A stretch of 64,000 nucleotides of DNA, from the NCBI GenBank assembly GCA_030737875.1, contig CM060921.1:404652192-404716191 (forward strand), given 5' to 3'. Made by a program: the position numbers and the translations under genes. Below are positions 1 to 11,801 of the stretch, one piece after another (position 1 is the first letter of the stretch; every line of letters begins with the position of its first letter). Source of the stretch: Allium sativum (Eukaryota; Streptophyta; Magnoliopsida; Asparagales; Amaryllidaceae). Under the pieces are notes generated by a model. It was not told where the DNA came from, made no database searches, and saw only the letters and a program-made list of their open reading frames with translations.

Positions 1-2753
1 AATATACATTATTAACACTAGAAAACATTTTCATGGCTTAATTACGTATCACTATTCTTCCACGTCTATCAGACTCTAACTCTAAACTAACAAGAGAACA
101 ACTTCCTAATTATAAACCCCGAAGGCCGAAACCAACATCAGATCGATACTCAAGAAACCATTCAACTTATTTATCTCTAGTCAGTTTCTAATTTCTGTTT
201 AACTCCGTTTTGATTAACTATGTTTGATTAACTCCTTTCGATTAGCTCGATTTGAATAACTCCTTTATTTATTTTCCCAATAAGTAATCCTTTATTCTAT
301 TTATTTTCTAAATAAATAATCCTTTATCTTTCCTATTTATTTAACAAATAAATATTTCCTATTTACTTAACAAATGAATATTTCCTTTATCTTTTCTATT
401 TATTTTATAATTAATTTCTTTTATAGAATCCTTTTTCCTTTTATATATAAAATCCATCGATTTTATATAAATAATTTATTTTCAAAATCTACTTTGAAAA
501 TCCCATTTTTATTTCCCAGTATTTCTTACAGTATTCAATATACCAAACCACAAAGATCGATATCATTTAAACACACATAATCAAACAGATTATATATCAC
601 ATCATATATTACAATATATGAACAGAACAGTATTATAAATATTGAGGAGTCCAGTTGGATCCCTCCAACCTCTTTCCCTGCATCACAGATGTTAACAACA
701 CGAATATAAAATATTCTGTTAAACAGAATCGATATTCGATTTATGATTTATACATATATATATATATATCATTATCTATGATTTCAATCAATACACAAAC
801 AATTCAACCAAACAGTTAACACATAGCAATCCGTTTTCATTTATCAGTTCTAAATATACGTTATAAAAATATAACTGTGCAGAGTTAGTGAGTTTTACTC
901 ACTTTGGACAGTTATCGTTAAATAACGATTAACTATCTTTGATTCAAACGGACAATTTATTTTTCAATAAATTGTAACGAGCTTCGATTCACTCTAGTCA
1001 GTTCTAGTGTGTAGCCACCGTCCATACGATCCCAACGGATCTTGTTTCGTCGGATTCTGATATCGTATGGAATAGTTATGATATTACGAAGTTAATACAA
1101 TAATATAAATTAAATAAAACTAAATTTCTAATTTTTATTTGGGCTCACATTTAAAATCAGGCCCAAACCCGTTAACAGCATTCTTCCCTTATCGAAGAAA
1201 TTGAACCAGCTACTCCTTTTACTGCTTCACCATAGCTGATTTTCCAACGCCTTCAACCACCCTAATTACTTCACGAAAATCAAAGCTAAAACCTTCCATG
1301 GACTCCTCTCCCTGACCTCCTTCATCGCCACCCAATAAGCTCCCACTCGCACACCGGACAATCATTGCGTCCCCAGCTCGCCAATACACGACACGGTGAA
1401 AATGCCGAAGTTTTTCATCACCAAAATTTCCAAAATATCAAACTCGAACCAAGAAACTAATCTCGTCACTTTTTGTTAAACCCCACTGTTGTCCACTCTT
1501 CTTCAACGCCAGTATACATCCCCTTTTCTTCTGCTTCTACCTCACCATATACGTTTTTAACACCCATCCTCCAACAGTAGTACACCGTCTTTCTTCCATC
1601 TCTGATAAACTAAAACACGCAATACCTTCTAAAACCAAAACCACATGCTCCAGTAACCCTATCCGACGCCATTTGCACTCTTTCCAAGCTTCACTTCAGA
1701 CTGTTCCTTCTCGTAATCAATTCCTGAGACCACCGCCCTGAATCCATCACTCCTAGTCCAACCCCTACTTCGCTTTTCTCCAAGGCTCACGAAAGTGAGG
1801 CCATCGAGGGTTTTAGTTTTTATTTGTTTTTTTATTTTAGTTTTAGGTTTTTAAGGAGATTAAGAATGTATTATATAGGGTGATATTTTGGCTTGCTGTA
1901 TTGTTTGCGTCCACGAAGAACGAGTGAGGAGGTGCACATAAGCTTCCAGCTGTATTATTTTAAAAGTTCGTCTTACCCTGTTACGTAAAGTTCTACTTAC
2001 GTACATACATTAAAAAATACCGTTGTGTCGAGCTCGGTGCCACGATCCCAAAAATATAATAATATCGGTAGATTAACTCATTTTGTGAAACCTCAAAATG
2101 TTGACTACAGGGTGCAAAATACTCCAAATAAAAAGTTGCTTATTTAATTAATTAAAAATTGCAATAAAATTCTAAAAATTAAATTATCACTATGTCTTAA
2201 AAGAATCTTCTCCGAATTCGAAACCGGTATCTAGTTATATCGAATAAACCGTTACGGTCGATAAACGATTCTATAGCGACTATTTTAAAATTTGATTTGG
2301 ACACAACTCACAATCTACACGACGAAATCCTGATTTTTCTCTTCCATCAGAAAAATATACTTCACCAGCTCCTAATGTTTCTTGTTTCACAGAAATCCGA
2401 TTTAAAACGGACTCTGTATATCCAGCTGAAGTTCAAATCGCCAAATAGCGAATTGTCGCGCCATTTCAAGCTCGAATTTAATTATAATAGATTGTATGTT
2501 CAAACTTTGCTTATATAATATATTCGTTATTCTAATTCAATTAAAAACTGAATTATATAATTTGAATTGCCCAGTTCACATTATATTGCCAATTCACTAA
2601 TTCTGATTATTTCAGAATTAAATATATTATTTAATTATTATATTAATTAAATATTCACCGTTATTTAATTCCACGACCATTAAATACTCTTAATCACCTT
2701 TTAAATAATTAAATAAATTAATTATTATACTGCTGGAAATGCGGGTCATTACA
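1..2753 (-). mobile_element. Element E: right end of a giant LTR related to B and F
   Basis: The stretch ends with GGGTCATTACA at 2753, an LTR-type terminus matching the TGTAAYGACCC/GGGTCATTACA ends of the giant-LTR family. Two blocks match F (58540-63577): the hairpin near 642-668 matches 61433-61460, and 2290-2490 matches 59590-59830, although the order of the two blocks differs between E and F. No coding region is supported; the open frames at 374-580 and 2297-2518 have no recognisable domain. A pyrimidine-rich stretch lies at 1180-1790 and a short (TA)n run near 750-768. It interrupts the 3' LTR of element A; its left part lies outside the window. Strand is given by homology to B, which is transcribed leftward. 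Confidence 0.65.
642..668. other. Conserved hairpin in giant LTR (copy in E)
   Basis: The block around TCCAGTTGGATCCCTCC has inverted arms (GGAGTCCA against GGATCCCTCC with small offsets). It is nearly unchanged in F at 61433-61460, where most surrounding sequence has diverged, so it may be a constrained element of the LTR transcript. Confidence 0.4.
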
Positions 2754-3112
2754 ATGTATCCCCTTGATCTTATCTATCCGTTCGAATTTCAAATTCACCT
2801 AAGTGAATGTTTTATTATTCTAATTAAGCCATTGTTATCCCTTAGATATATATATATATATATATAAATCAACTATTTATATGTATATATTTACTGTATG
2901 ATTTCATTTAATTATCATATCTTCATATAGACCCCATTTTCAACATGTTATATATGAAAACGTAACAGAATTTTGTCATCAACCTAAATATAATAGTTTC
3001 TTGACCAAATTCCTATTGTCTAAATTTTCCATTTCCCACTGTTTTATGTTTATTGTTTATTTAATTTATTAAATCGCTTTGTTTATTTAGTATGTTTTTT
3101 TGTGATGCTACA
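2754..3112 (-). repeat. Element A: right end of the 3' LTR
   Basis: This 359-bp segment aligns with the last 340 bp of the LTR at 34875-38009. Both contain the block from CCCCTTGATC through TTATTTAGTAT and both end in GTGCTACA or GATGCTACA. The copy here carries a (TA)n run near 2846-2868. The remaining left part of this LTR was displaced by the insertion of E at 2753 and is outside the window. It is followed directly by a minus-strand polypurine tract, so this is the 3' LTR. Confidence 0.8.
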
Positions 3113-3130
3113 TTCTCCCCCCATTAAAAT
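3113..3130 (-). other. Polypurine tract of element A
   Basis: On the minus strand this reads ATGGGGGGAGAA directly before the LTR. This is the expected site for initiation of plus-strand DNA synthesis and fixes the element's orientation. Confidence 0.7.
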
Positions 3131-3429
3131 AGATTTATCTCCGAAATCTGCCTAAAGGGACGAAAAACACAACTCACACTAAACATCCTTTTTATACACC
3201 CATGTTATTTATAGTTCATCCATAGCACATCCATGACTCGTAGTGATTATGAACCGCAGACTTACTAAAGTGAGCTCAAGCCTAATGTGTCTGTGTAATA
3301 AGTGATGCATTATGTATGCAAAACATCCTAATATGTATATATTTCTATAAGAGTGTGATGTGAAATTTTGTTGATTCTATTTCCCTAATATCCGATCTAG
3401 CAACCACAATGCATCCATAAACATAAACT

Positions 3430-3640
3430 TAGAGGGAAAATTACCCTAGAAATTCTCGTGATGGGCCTGTCTCATCTTACCCTCAGTATCCCAACTGCTT
3501 TCCGCAGGGTCATCTCCCTATTACACTCGGACAAGGAGAATGGTTTTGTTGTGGAGTCTTCATATTCCGTCCCCTATATTCTTTGTAGTGGCACGCGGAA
3601 TCCTAGGCTTCAACTCGAGGATTCCTATGTCTCTAATCTC
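3430..3640 (-). pseudogene. Element A chromodomain remnant
   Basis: Read on the minus strand, about 3550 down to 3440 gives a degenerate chromodomain: LLVRV, two stops, then GDDPAESSWDTEGKM. It matches position by position the better preserved LVKVQWGDDESNATWETE of element C (11802-11993). The two adjacent stops and surrounding frame breaks show it is dead. Chromodomains at the integrase C-terminus are the hallmark of chromoviruses and are thought to steer integration toward marked chromatin. Confidence 0.65.
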
Positions 3641-4421
3641 GTCAAGCTCGATCTAATAGCAGAATCATGAAGGCACTTCCTCGGATGAGATACATGAAAA
3701 ACTGTTCTTATACGCAAGCCCTATAAGCAGCAGGTGCTGCTCCAAAACTCCTACAAGGTCGATAATGTAGGCTCTAAGAAAATCTTCGAGACTCCGATTG
3801 ACTCTTTCTGTCTGGCCATCGGTCTTTGGATTCTAGGCTGTACTTAAGTTGAGCATTGTCCCTAATCATGCTTGTGAACTTCTCCAAAACTCGCTTGTGA
3901 ATAGAGGGTATTGATTGCTAACTATACTCGATGGAATGCCATGTAGTCTAACTATTTCTATGACATACAATTAGTCCACTGAAGTCGCAGTCAAATTCTC
4001 TTAACTGGTTTAGAGTTAGCAATCTTGGTCAAACGGTCCACTATGACCCAAATAACTTAATTTCCCCTTAGACTCCTTGGAAGCCATCAACAAAATCCAT
4101 GGAAATATGCTCCCATTTCCATATGGGTAGCTCTAAAGGTAACAGTGATCCTCCGAGGCTTCCTTGCTCCGCTTTAACTTTTTGGCACATTAGACGCTTT
4201 GCCACAAACTCTGTTATCTCTCTTTTCAGCCCTTCCCAGTGGAAATTTTTCTTTATATCCTTATACATTTTATCTACACCAGGGTGCATAGTCATCCTTG
4301 ACATATGGAACTCCTCTAAAATTTCCTTCCTCAACTCCTCATTCTTAGGGATACAAATTCGCATGTCCTTCTTTCCAGCCTTCTCTTTCAAGTTTCTTAA
4401 CTCCTCCTCAAGATCTTGCAT
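3641..4421 (-). pseudogene. Element A integrase remnant
   Basis: The N-terminal HHCC zinc-binding part is readable at 4068-4421: FHMSRMTMHPGVDKMY, then CQKVKAEQ after a lost first cysteine (RLMCQ). It runs into WEHISMDFVDG, which holds the first catalytic Asp of the core. Below 4068 the catalytic core continues only as short fragments between stops, including VIWVIVDRLTK. The C-terminal signature FHVSHPRKCLHDS appears near 3660-3700. The DD35E region is shortened and disrupted, so no active integrase can be encoded. Confidence 0.75.
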
Positions 4422-4920
4422 ACTCCCATTCTTTCCCTTAAAGCAGGTCTGACTAACATAACTCTAAGAAAAATACTAGAAGCTACAAGCGGAGGATGTA
4501 AGCTAAAGTTGGACAGAAACCCCAACAGTTTCCATTCGAATATCGCATTCAGATATGCATGCCTTCTACTCAATGCATCTTTTACTACATTCCCCTTCCC
4601 TAGGGTATACTGGATCATGAAATCAAAAGTGGCAATGTATTCCATCCATCGTTGTGGTCTTAAATTCAAATCACATTGAGAGAATAAATACTTTAAGGAT
4701 TTATGGACAGTGAAAAGCCCGAATTTCTCCCCTAAAAGATAATGCCTCCACATCTTCAAGGTGAATACTAGTGCAGCCAACTCAAGGCCATGAACTGGAT
4801 ACCATTTGTTATGGTCCTTGAGTTATCTACTAGCATACGCAATTACTCTTCCTTCGTGCATGAGGACCGCTCCTAAACCGGTTCTGCATGCATCCGTGTA
4901 AACTGTAAACAATTTTAACC
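4397..4920 (-). pseudogene. Element A RNase H remnant
   Basis: The minus strand reads [20 protein letters not shown] (first catalytic Asp in TDA). After one in-frame stop come GLELAALVFTLKMWRHYLLG (catalytic Glu) and LFTVHKSLKYLFSQ. In the paralogues C and H-type copies the last motif is LFTDNKS or similar; here the third catalytic Asp is replaced by Val. The tail GKGNVVKDALSRRHAYL is the usual link to integrase. The remnant is inactive by stop and by catalytic substitution. Confidence 0.8.
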
Positions 4921-5713
4921 ATCGGAGATGATGAGAACTGGCACACTAGTTAATGCTTCCTTTAATTTCCTAAAAGCCACTTCGCACTTATCACTCCAAG
5001 AAAATACCAAGTTCTTTGTTAGTTGTGTTAAAGAGATAAAAATCTTTGCAAAGACCTTGACAAACTTTCTGTAATATCCTGCTAACCCAGGGAAGCTTCT
5101 CACTTCTATAGCATTCCGAGATACTTTCCGTTCTTTAGTTGCTTTGATCTTAGCAGGACCAACTGCCAAACCTTCTCCGACATGCTATACCCAAAAAAAC
5201 TAACTTCTTCTCTCCATAAATGACACTTTGAAAACTTAGCTTTCAACTAGTTCTCTCTTAGAATTCCTAGGACCTATCCAAAGTAACCTTCATGATCATT
5301 ATGGTCCTCGGGCAATATAAGGACATCGTCTACAAAAACCACCATGTCTTATTCAGAATTCCCCTCAATACTCTACTTATAAGGTCTATAAAGAAGGCAG
5401 GTGTGTTTGTTAGTCCAAAGGGCATAACTTCCCATTGGAATACTCCACCTGGCCTCCTAAATGCGGTTTTACTCTTACTAGCTTTTGTAATCCTCAATAG
5501 GTGAATTCCAGTTATGAGGTCTAATTGGGAAAATACTCAGGCTCCTCACAAGTGGTCAAACAGATCATTAATTCTTGGTAAGGGATACCTATTCTTCTTA
5601 GTAATTTTATTTAGCTCCCTATAATCTACACAAATTCTTAGGGATCCATCAGCTTTGGCGGTAAACACAACAGGTGCACCTTACTCAGATATACTCCGTC
5701 GGATGAGGCCTTT
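4915..5713 (-). pseudogene. Element A reverse transcriptase remnant
   Basis: Fragments in order on the minus strand: [17 protein letters not shown] and [11 protein letters not shown] (5560-5690), MPFGLTNTPAFFIDLI (5400-5450), the active-site motif VVFVDDVLIL (about 5300-5340), and the connection [19 protein letters not shown] (4990-5110). The order and motifs are those of Ty3/gypsy RT. Several stops and frameshifts separate the pieces, although the DD pair is still present. Confidence 0.8.
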
Positions 5714-6376
5714 CTATAGCAACTCCAAAATCTGTTTATCCAATTCTGTCCTTTCTTTAGGTGCCATATGCGTCAAGGATAAAGCTACTCGTCTGGCGTC
5801 CTTCCCTAGGTCAATATGAAAATAGATCTCCCTAAGGGGTGGAAGTCCCATGACTTCCTCAAAGACATCTAAGCACTCACATAATATAAGGATAGAAAAT
5901 GGTTCTTTTGAACTAGGAGACAAGGCACACAATAGGGATTTATCCTTGTTTCTAGCACTACAAGATATTCTCAAACTACGTCCTCCTTGGCTCCTAAGAT
6001 GGACAATTCTTTTGTCACAGTCTAAAGTGGCTCCGTATAATGATAGCCAATCCATACCTAGAATAAGGTCGTACTCTATAAAATCCAACGCATATGCATC
6101 GCAGAGGAATTCGACATCGTCGATATCTATTACTAGGTCTTTACAGATCAACTCAAGATATTTAGTTCCTCCGATAGGGTTAGCTACCTCTATCGAGTTA
6201 CTAGTGATGGATAAGGTAAGATTCAACGAATCAATTAATCCCTTTGAAATAAAAAAATAGGTCACTCTATAGTCAAACAAGGTATATATGGTAATTCCTA
6301 AAATAGAAGTTATACCTACAAGTGCGAGTTGGCCTTGATCTTTCGGGGGCCGGCTATGCATCAGTGCTACTACCAA
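5714..6376 (-). pseudogene. Element A protease and linker remnant
   Basis: A 220-codon open stretch aligns with the aspartic protease and the linker to RT of C and H. The active site expected as [11 protein letters not shown] (seen in C near 18300) reads LFDYRVTYFFIS here, so the Asp remains but Ser-Gly-Ala is lost. [14 protein letters not shown] sequence ([14 protein letters not shown]) follows about 75 residues later, then LRSQGG and the LPPLREIYFHIDLG linker. It ends at LDKQILELL, where the RT remnant begins. Confidence 0.8.
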
Positions 6377-7299
6377 TGCATAATTCTGACTATTCTAAAC
6401 AACTCTGGGCTTTGGGAAATCCCTAGATAGATGTCCTTCTACATGGCAATTGAAACACCTCCCCTTAAACTACTTTTTTGCCAGACCAACCCTATAGTCT
6501 TTGGCGTCATGGCCTCTATGATTGCACCTTGTACAAGTCTTAGCTTCTTTCTTGAACTTACCCCTTTTCTTCTTGTTTTTCCACCATTCATTCTTCTTAT
6601 TCTCTTAGAACTAGAATCACCTTTTCCTTTATCACCACTCTTGTTCTCTTTAGATCCCTCAGCCGTGTATAAGATGGCAGTCTCCACTAACATCTCGAAT
6701 GTTGCTCCAAATCTTACTTGAGCCATTAAAGTTTCCTTTAATGTGGATTTCAACCCCTTGACGAAACTTAAAGCCATATTCATCGGGATATCCACCAAAC
6801 CCCTACCAAACTTGCACAACTTGGTTATTTTGGCCACATACTCCTATAGACTCATATTTCCTTATTTAAGATGGATAAATTTCTCTAACTGGATAATCAT
6901 CTCAGTATTAGGTAGATATTTTTCTTCAAAAATGGTCTTGAATTCAGCCCACATAAATACTTGGACCACGTTCTCTCTAGATACAAGTTCCACCATTCAA
7001 GGGCTTGTTCCCTTAAGTGTCATGCCACAACTCTCCTCTTAACCTCATGTGTCCATCCGATGGCCTCGAAGATCCTTTCTCAATCCGTTATCCAAGTTTG
7101 AGTACCAACAAAACCTTATGTCTCTAAGAGCGGTTATACAATAAGATTAGCGAAATCTTTACAGAGGCGAGGAAAATTGAATATTACCTCAACGGCTTGA
7201 GATGCAGGGTCTAATAGGGTAGGATTGGTGATAATTGACTTGTTACAAAGTCCATAGAATTTGTTGGAACCATTTCAGAAAATACCGAGGTCTCGACTG
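6377..7299 (-). pseudogene. Element A gag remnant with two zinc knuckles
   Basis: The minus strand contains QALEWWNLYLERTW, a typical plant gypsy gag motif (near 6960-7010), and GRGLVDIPMNMALSFVKGL (6755-6815), the counterpart of FVNGLNEPLQGLAM in C. Two CCHC-type knuckles follow: CTRCNHRGHDAKDY (about 6495-6540) and CFNCHVEGHL (6427-6460). The last Cys of the first is Tyr, and the second runs into RDF in a shifted frame. Stops and frameshifts occur throughout. The 5' end of gag and the leader are separated from this piece by the insertion of B at 7305 and resume at 34626. Confidence 0.7.
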
Positions 7300-7304
7300 G
7301 TTTC

Positions 7305-8347
7305 TATGACGACCCGATCTTGAGCCCGCTTTAACCCAACAGTCAGCCCACTCGAAATGTTCCCAAAGGCGGATTTTTAAGGTACAACGCACAAGAACAT
7401 AACATAAGATAAACATTTCATTATTATTACGACAATTTTACGTCAAAGTATAAGATAATTGAATCACATCGAAAAAATATCGAAGAATAATAAATTACAA
7501 TAAATAGCAGAAAACATAAACATACACAGTCGGCGGAAGAGCATACAATAATCCGGAGTATACTCTAGTCATAATCCAGGATCCTATTTAAAAATATCAG
7601 CAAAACCCAAACTAATAGCTGCCCATGTGGAAAATATGGGTACCCAGAGTTTAGGTGAAAAACAATAAACTTCAGGTCAGTCATGGGACTGGTGTGAGAA
7701 CTAAAATAGTTAAAAAATCTTTGTTTTAAAGTGGGGTAAATCACGGGACCATGCCGTATAACATAAAATGGGTTTTTTTCCACATGAATACCAATTATAA
7801 CACTTGAAATGCTTTTTGAAAAATGAAGCTATTATAATACTCAAGTCCCATCCCATAATGCAAGTGCAGATAAGAGGATAGTGTTTTATCTTGTAATAGT
7901 AAACATGCTTGATACGTGATTTTTTTTGTTGGTATTATTACTAGTGCAAAGTGTGGAAATCAATTTCGAAAATAGACGTATCAATCTTAGAAGGCATAAT
8001 ACCTATTTTATTATGTTGCCATATAGGTTACAACTGAAAACACAAGTTTCATACTGGAATATGGATTTCCATCAATGACCAAGGAAAAGGATCTTCCATA
8101 TCTGACTTTGGAACTTATCTAGCAAAATGTCCCAAGGAAAATAACATGTATCCCTTGGACTGGCAGAGCCGATCCACCAATTCCTGATGGATTAGTCACT
8201 TACCTGAACAAAATGTTCCCCAATCCTATCAGACTTACAATTTGGTCGGTTGTTTGACTATCATTCAAGGGCAGTCGATTCCAGCATCGACATAAGTAAA
8301 TTGCCTGGGCTCTATACCATGGCATAAATTTTATCTAAAAGGAAATG
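7305..8347 (-). repeat. Element B 3' LTR, left portion
   Basis: Starts TATGACGACCCG, aligned to TGTGATGACCCG at 29338, with a mutated second base. It is colinear with 29338-30385, including the shared CCCAGAGTTTAGGTG block (7650 and 29680). It stops where C inserted at 8348 and resumes at 22466 with the C target duplication AAATG. Confidence 0.85.
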
Positions 8348-9590
8348 TGTAACACCCCACGCCCATTAATGTCACTCAAAAAGGGAATGCATTAACTTCC
8401 ATGGAGGTTATAAGTGAATATAGAACAGAAAAATTACAACAAGACAGATAATAAATAGTACTTGGAAATCTAAAACTTCATTTTATTGCAGCGGAAAATT
8501 AAACATGTTTGTTACATCATAAAACCATAGATCATAACCAAGTACAATATCCATCTTCATAAAAACAAAATACATAATCCCACTACATAAATAGCCATTA
8601 AAAAGATAAAAAGCTGGACTTTACTTCAACGGTGCAAGCTTTCCAAAGAGAGATGAAGCAATTCAATCAAACTCCACTAGAGCTGGGCCCAACCTGAGGA
8701 CCTGGAGGGGGAAAAAGGATAGAAATAGAGGGGGTCAGACATAAAGTCTGGCGAGTACGATAATTCTAACAATACTATTATCAAAATAACTAGACTAAGG
8801 CATAAGCTGGAAGACAAGTAAATGTCTATGAACTCTTAGGAAGATAAAGATAGCGTTTAAGATAACGTTAAAGATAACGGTAAAGGCGCACCTAATTACT
8901 AACGAATGATTGCTACACTGCACCGCACATTACTACACTGCACCACACCAGTCACCCTATTGTTTGATCCCACTTGCTTCACACAGAAACTTTATAAATA
9001 GCCTTACATACCCCTAGCTGACTACATAGGTGCCGTCTGCCCCTATCTCCACTAGGTGTACCCCACTACCCACTTTCGATCGGCTCCCTACTCGTAGATA
9101 CCCGTGCTGGCCCCACAGTGGGGTGTATCACTCCCCTAAAGTGGCAACCCGATACAACTTGAGAATGCACGGCTTATACCTACATGATGCAACAACGTCT
9201 TACCTACCAGCCCGGGTCCACACACGCATACGAAACCCGTTGGACTTGCGTTGCCACCGCTCCCCGTTTTGGCCTCTTACAGTCGAACCCAACATGCGTG
9301 TCCCGTCCTCGACTTGGGTCGAGCCCACAAAGATACGTTTGGGATACTGGTCGAAATGGGCCCCCACAAGCTACCCACCTAAGCTTGTCACTAGTATATC
9401 CCACTTAACCCACTTAGTCATGTTCATTTACATGTGTGTTTGGTTAAGTCTTACTAATCGTATTTCACATGCCACTAAGGGCACCCCCTAGATTCCCCAT
9501 GCCACCCAAGGCACCTACTTAACCCCCATGTCCCACCTTACATGTTTATCTGGTTAAGTATTTCTTAATTCATTCAGGCTATAACCTCAT

Positions 9591-9812
9591 AAAGACCTCT
9601 CACATTAGACTGGCATTTATGGCAACTGGATTTGCCGGGCGGGTCCGGGCAGTCTTACACCATAAAAGAGTCTAATCTCGTGTCTTTACAACCGTTTTGC
9701 TTTAGTTTAGGCCTAGGACCTCTCACATTGGGCTGACATTTGTGACCACCGGATTTGCCGGGCAGGTCCGGGCAGGTTTACGTCACAAACGAGTCCAACC
9801 TCGTGTCCTAAG
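9591..9812 (-). other. Tandem structured RNA modules, C 3' LTR
   Basis: Two modules of about 97 bp (9591-9687 and 9714-9810). Each has three nested complementary arm pairs around a conserved core containing GGATTTGCCGG and GGTCCGGGCAG. Copy 1 arms: AAAGAC/GTCTTT, TTAGAC/GTCTAA, TTTATGG/CCATAAA. Copy 2 arms: TAGGAC/GTCCTA, TTGGGC/GTCCAA, TTTGTGAC/GTCACAAA. The arms differ between copies but remain paired. The element lies in the transcribed R-U5 part. Function unknown. Confidence 0.65.
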
Positions 9813-10850
9813 CATTGATTAACACTTAAAATCTTTTACCCCAGTTTTAATAATTCCCTATTCAAATTATTAATTAAGTCAACTTTTAATGATGTCCATA
9901 ATTGACTCAATTATGGCCACCCACTTATGGCATGCAAAATCATATCAATTGCACCCCAACTTTTTAATATTAAATCCTTAATATTACCCCTACCCCACGT
10001 TTATACGTTCGCTTATTCAACGCATAATATAGGCTAGACTTGTATAGTCTAACACCTAGCACAAAGATAAATTATCACAACATATAGACAATTAAAATAA
10101 ATCTAATCATAATAGGGGTGAAACTTGCATAAACTACACATGTTAAGGATCAAAAGGTGTCAACTTGTTAAATGTCTCAATTTATATGATATGATCATAG
10201 CCCAAATCTATACATAAACTTGCATATGGGGTTTTTAGGTAACATAATGATGGTGTGAACTAGCATAGGATATCACATATGTCATAGCATAATTCTAGAT
10301 GTCATAATAGACGTCTTGGTATATGTTCATAACTTTTCTAATCAATCTAACTTGCATATGTGACTAGTCATATAGATCAACATGACCCAAACATGATGAT
10401 TTAATTAATATGAACTAACTAGCATAGATGGTAACATCATAGCCTTTTTAACATGTATGATTCATCACAACTTAGCATAGAAACTTTCAACATACATAAC
10501 ATCATCATAGCATGATTTATAACATATAAGATATCATCATCACATAACATTGGATTTACAATATACATGATAGCAAAATGGGTTTACAACAACATATATG
10601 ATAATTCACATCATTTACTCATAATCCATTCATAACTCAACCTAATTAAAATGATAATAATCTTGTTAAGATCGTCATACTCACAATTTAGAGAAGAAAA
10701 GAGAGAGTTTTGCTTTGCTTTAGGGTTGAGAGAATTAGAATTGAATTTGCTTTTCTTCTTTCTTAGTTGGCGGCGGCTCCATTGACTTCCATGGCGATGG
10801 TATGACGGTAACTATTCTATTTTAATTAGGTTTAGGGTTAGCATTAGGAT

Positions 10851-10860
10851 GTATTTATAG
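10851..10860 (-). promoter_or_regulatory. TATA box in C 3' LTR
   Basis: Minus strand CTATAAATAC, the counterpart of 22081-22090 in the 5' LTR and 15687-15697 in D. It lies about 365 bp from the U3 end of the LTR. Confidence 0.65.
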
Positions 10861-11221
10861 GTGTAGGAAGTTATTTAGGACCATTAGATTAACCCTGAAC
10901 CATGAGAACCAATCAAATGCAAAATCTGCATTTGAGCGAATCGGCCCACGGGTTGACAGCCAAACACCCTGGATTAACCCCTAGTCGACCCAGCGGGGCT
11001 TGGGTTGACCTCAAAAATGGGCCGGTTCGGTTATTCCCCCTTCCCATTCGCTGTTTTGAACTTTTTCGCATATTTATTTATTTAATTTTTAATTTTTATA
11101 TATATATATATATATCAATATATATATTTCTCTGCGCAACCCATTTAACTTAATTCTTTTCTAAAAATTAAGTATACTTTAATTTGTGAATTTTAATGTT
11201 ATAAAATTACGGGGTGTTACA

Positions 11222-11241
11222 TTCTCCCCTCCTTAAAGGAT
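11222..11241 (-). other. Polypurine tract of element C
   Basis: On the minus strand the LTR is preceded by AAGGAGGGGAGAA, preceded in turn by the block that reads TTCGGGGACGAAAT, a context common in plant chromoviruses. Confidence 0.75.
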
Positions 11242-11801
11242 TTCGTCCCCGAAATCTCCAAGTCAAGAAGAATGTATATCCTACCATCTAATCGTCCATT
11301 TACTCAACCATCAAACACCAGCATCCATTGTCCTTAAAAGACTTCTAATGCTTTAATGTTTATATGCACAGTGTGTGTATATGTTCATATCTAATGCAAA
11401 GTTAGGCGGTCTACTGATTCAGTCGACCTCCTTAGTGCAATTCATGATAGTGCCATGCGTCCAATATGTATGCAAAAGATTCCTAATGATACATATTAAT
11501 TCTATATGCGTGCACAACCATCCACCCGAATGCAGCAACTATAAGATAATACAACCATTATACATCCATTTTACTAAATACATCCATATATATGCAATAT
11601 GCAATATGAAGTGACTGAGCCGATCTGGTGCCTAATAGTGTGTGTATATGCATCCACGAGCAACCACTAGCAAACACTTGCATCCACTTTGCATCCACCA
11701 TACATAACATGTCTCAAACACATGTTTCAACCATAGGATAATCCTAACTAAAGGTCCAAGATACTAGCGAGAGGACATACTAAAGATAAGATAAGCACAA
11801 G

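Larger units (their letters stand above)
8348..11221 (-). repeat. Element C 3' LTR
   Basis: A 2874-bp LTR from TGTAACACCCC to GGGGTGTTACA (perfect terminal inverted repeats). It lies next to the polypurine tract at 11222, so it is the 3' copy for minus-strand transcription. It differs from 19576-22465 by scattered substitutions and by the length of a (TA)n tract (11098-11116 here, longer at 22326-22355). The promoter lies near the right end, giving a short U3 of about 370 bp and a long R-U5 of about 2.5 kb. Confidence 0.92.

Noticed and set aside
3458..3670. Plus-strand 70-codon frame
   Set aside because: It is antisense to A's chromodomain remnant and explained by it.
7565..7783. Minus-strand frame resembling 29472-29717
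   Set aside because: It is conserved only because both are the same part of B's LTR; composition and length do not suggest a protein.
9030..9491. A 153-codon plus-strand frame repeated at 20258-20719, with a shorter relative at 13711-14064
   Set aside because: It is antisense to the element, lies in LTR leader DNA, has no recognisable domain, and its repetition simply reflects the two C LTRs; the D copy is broken.
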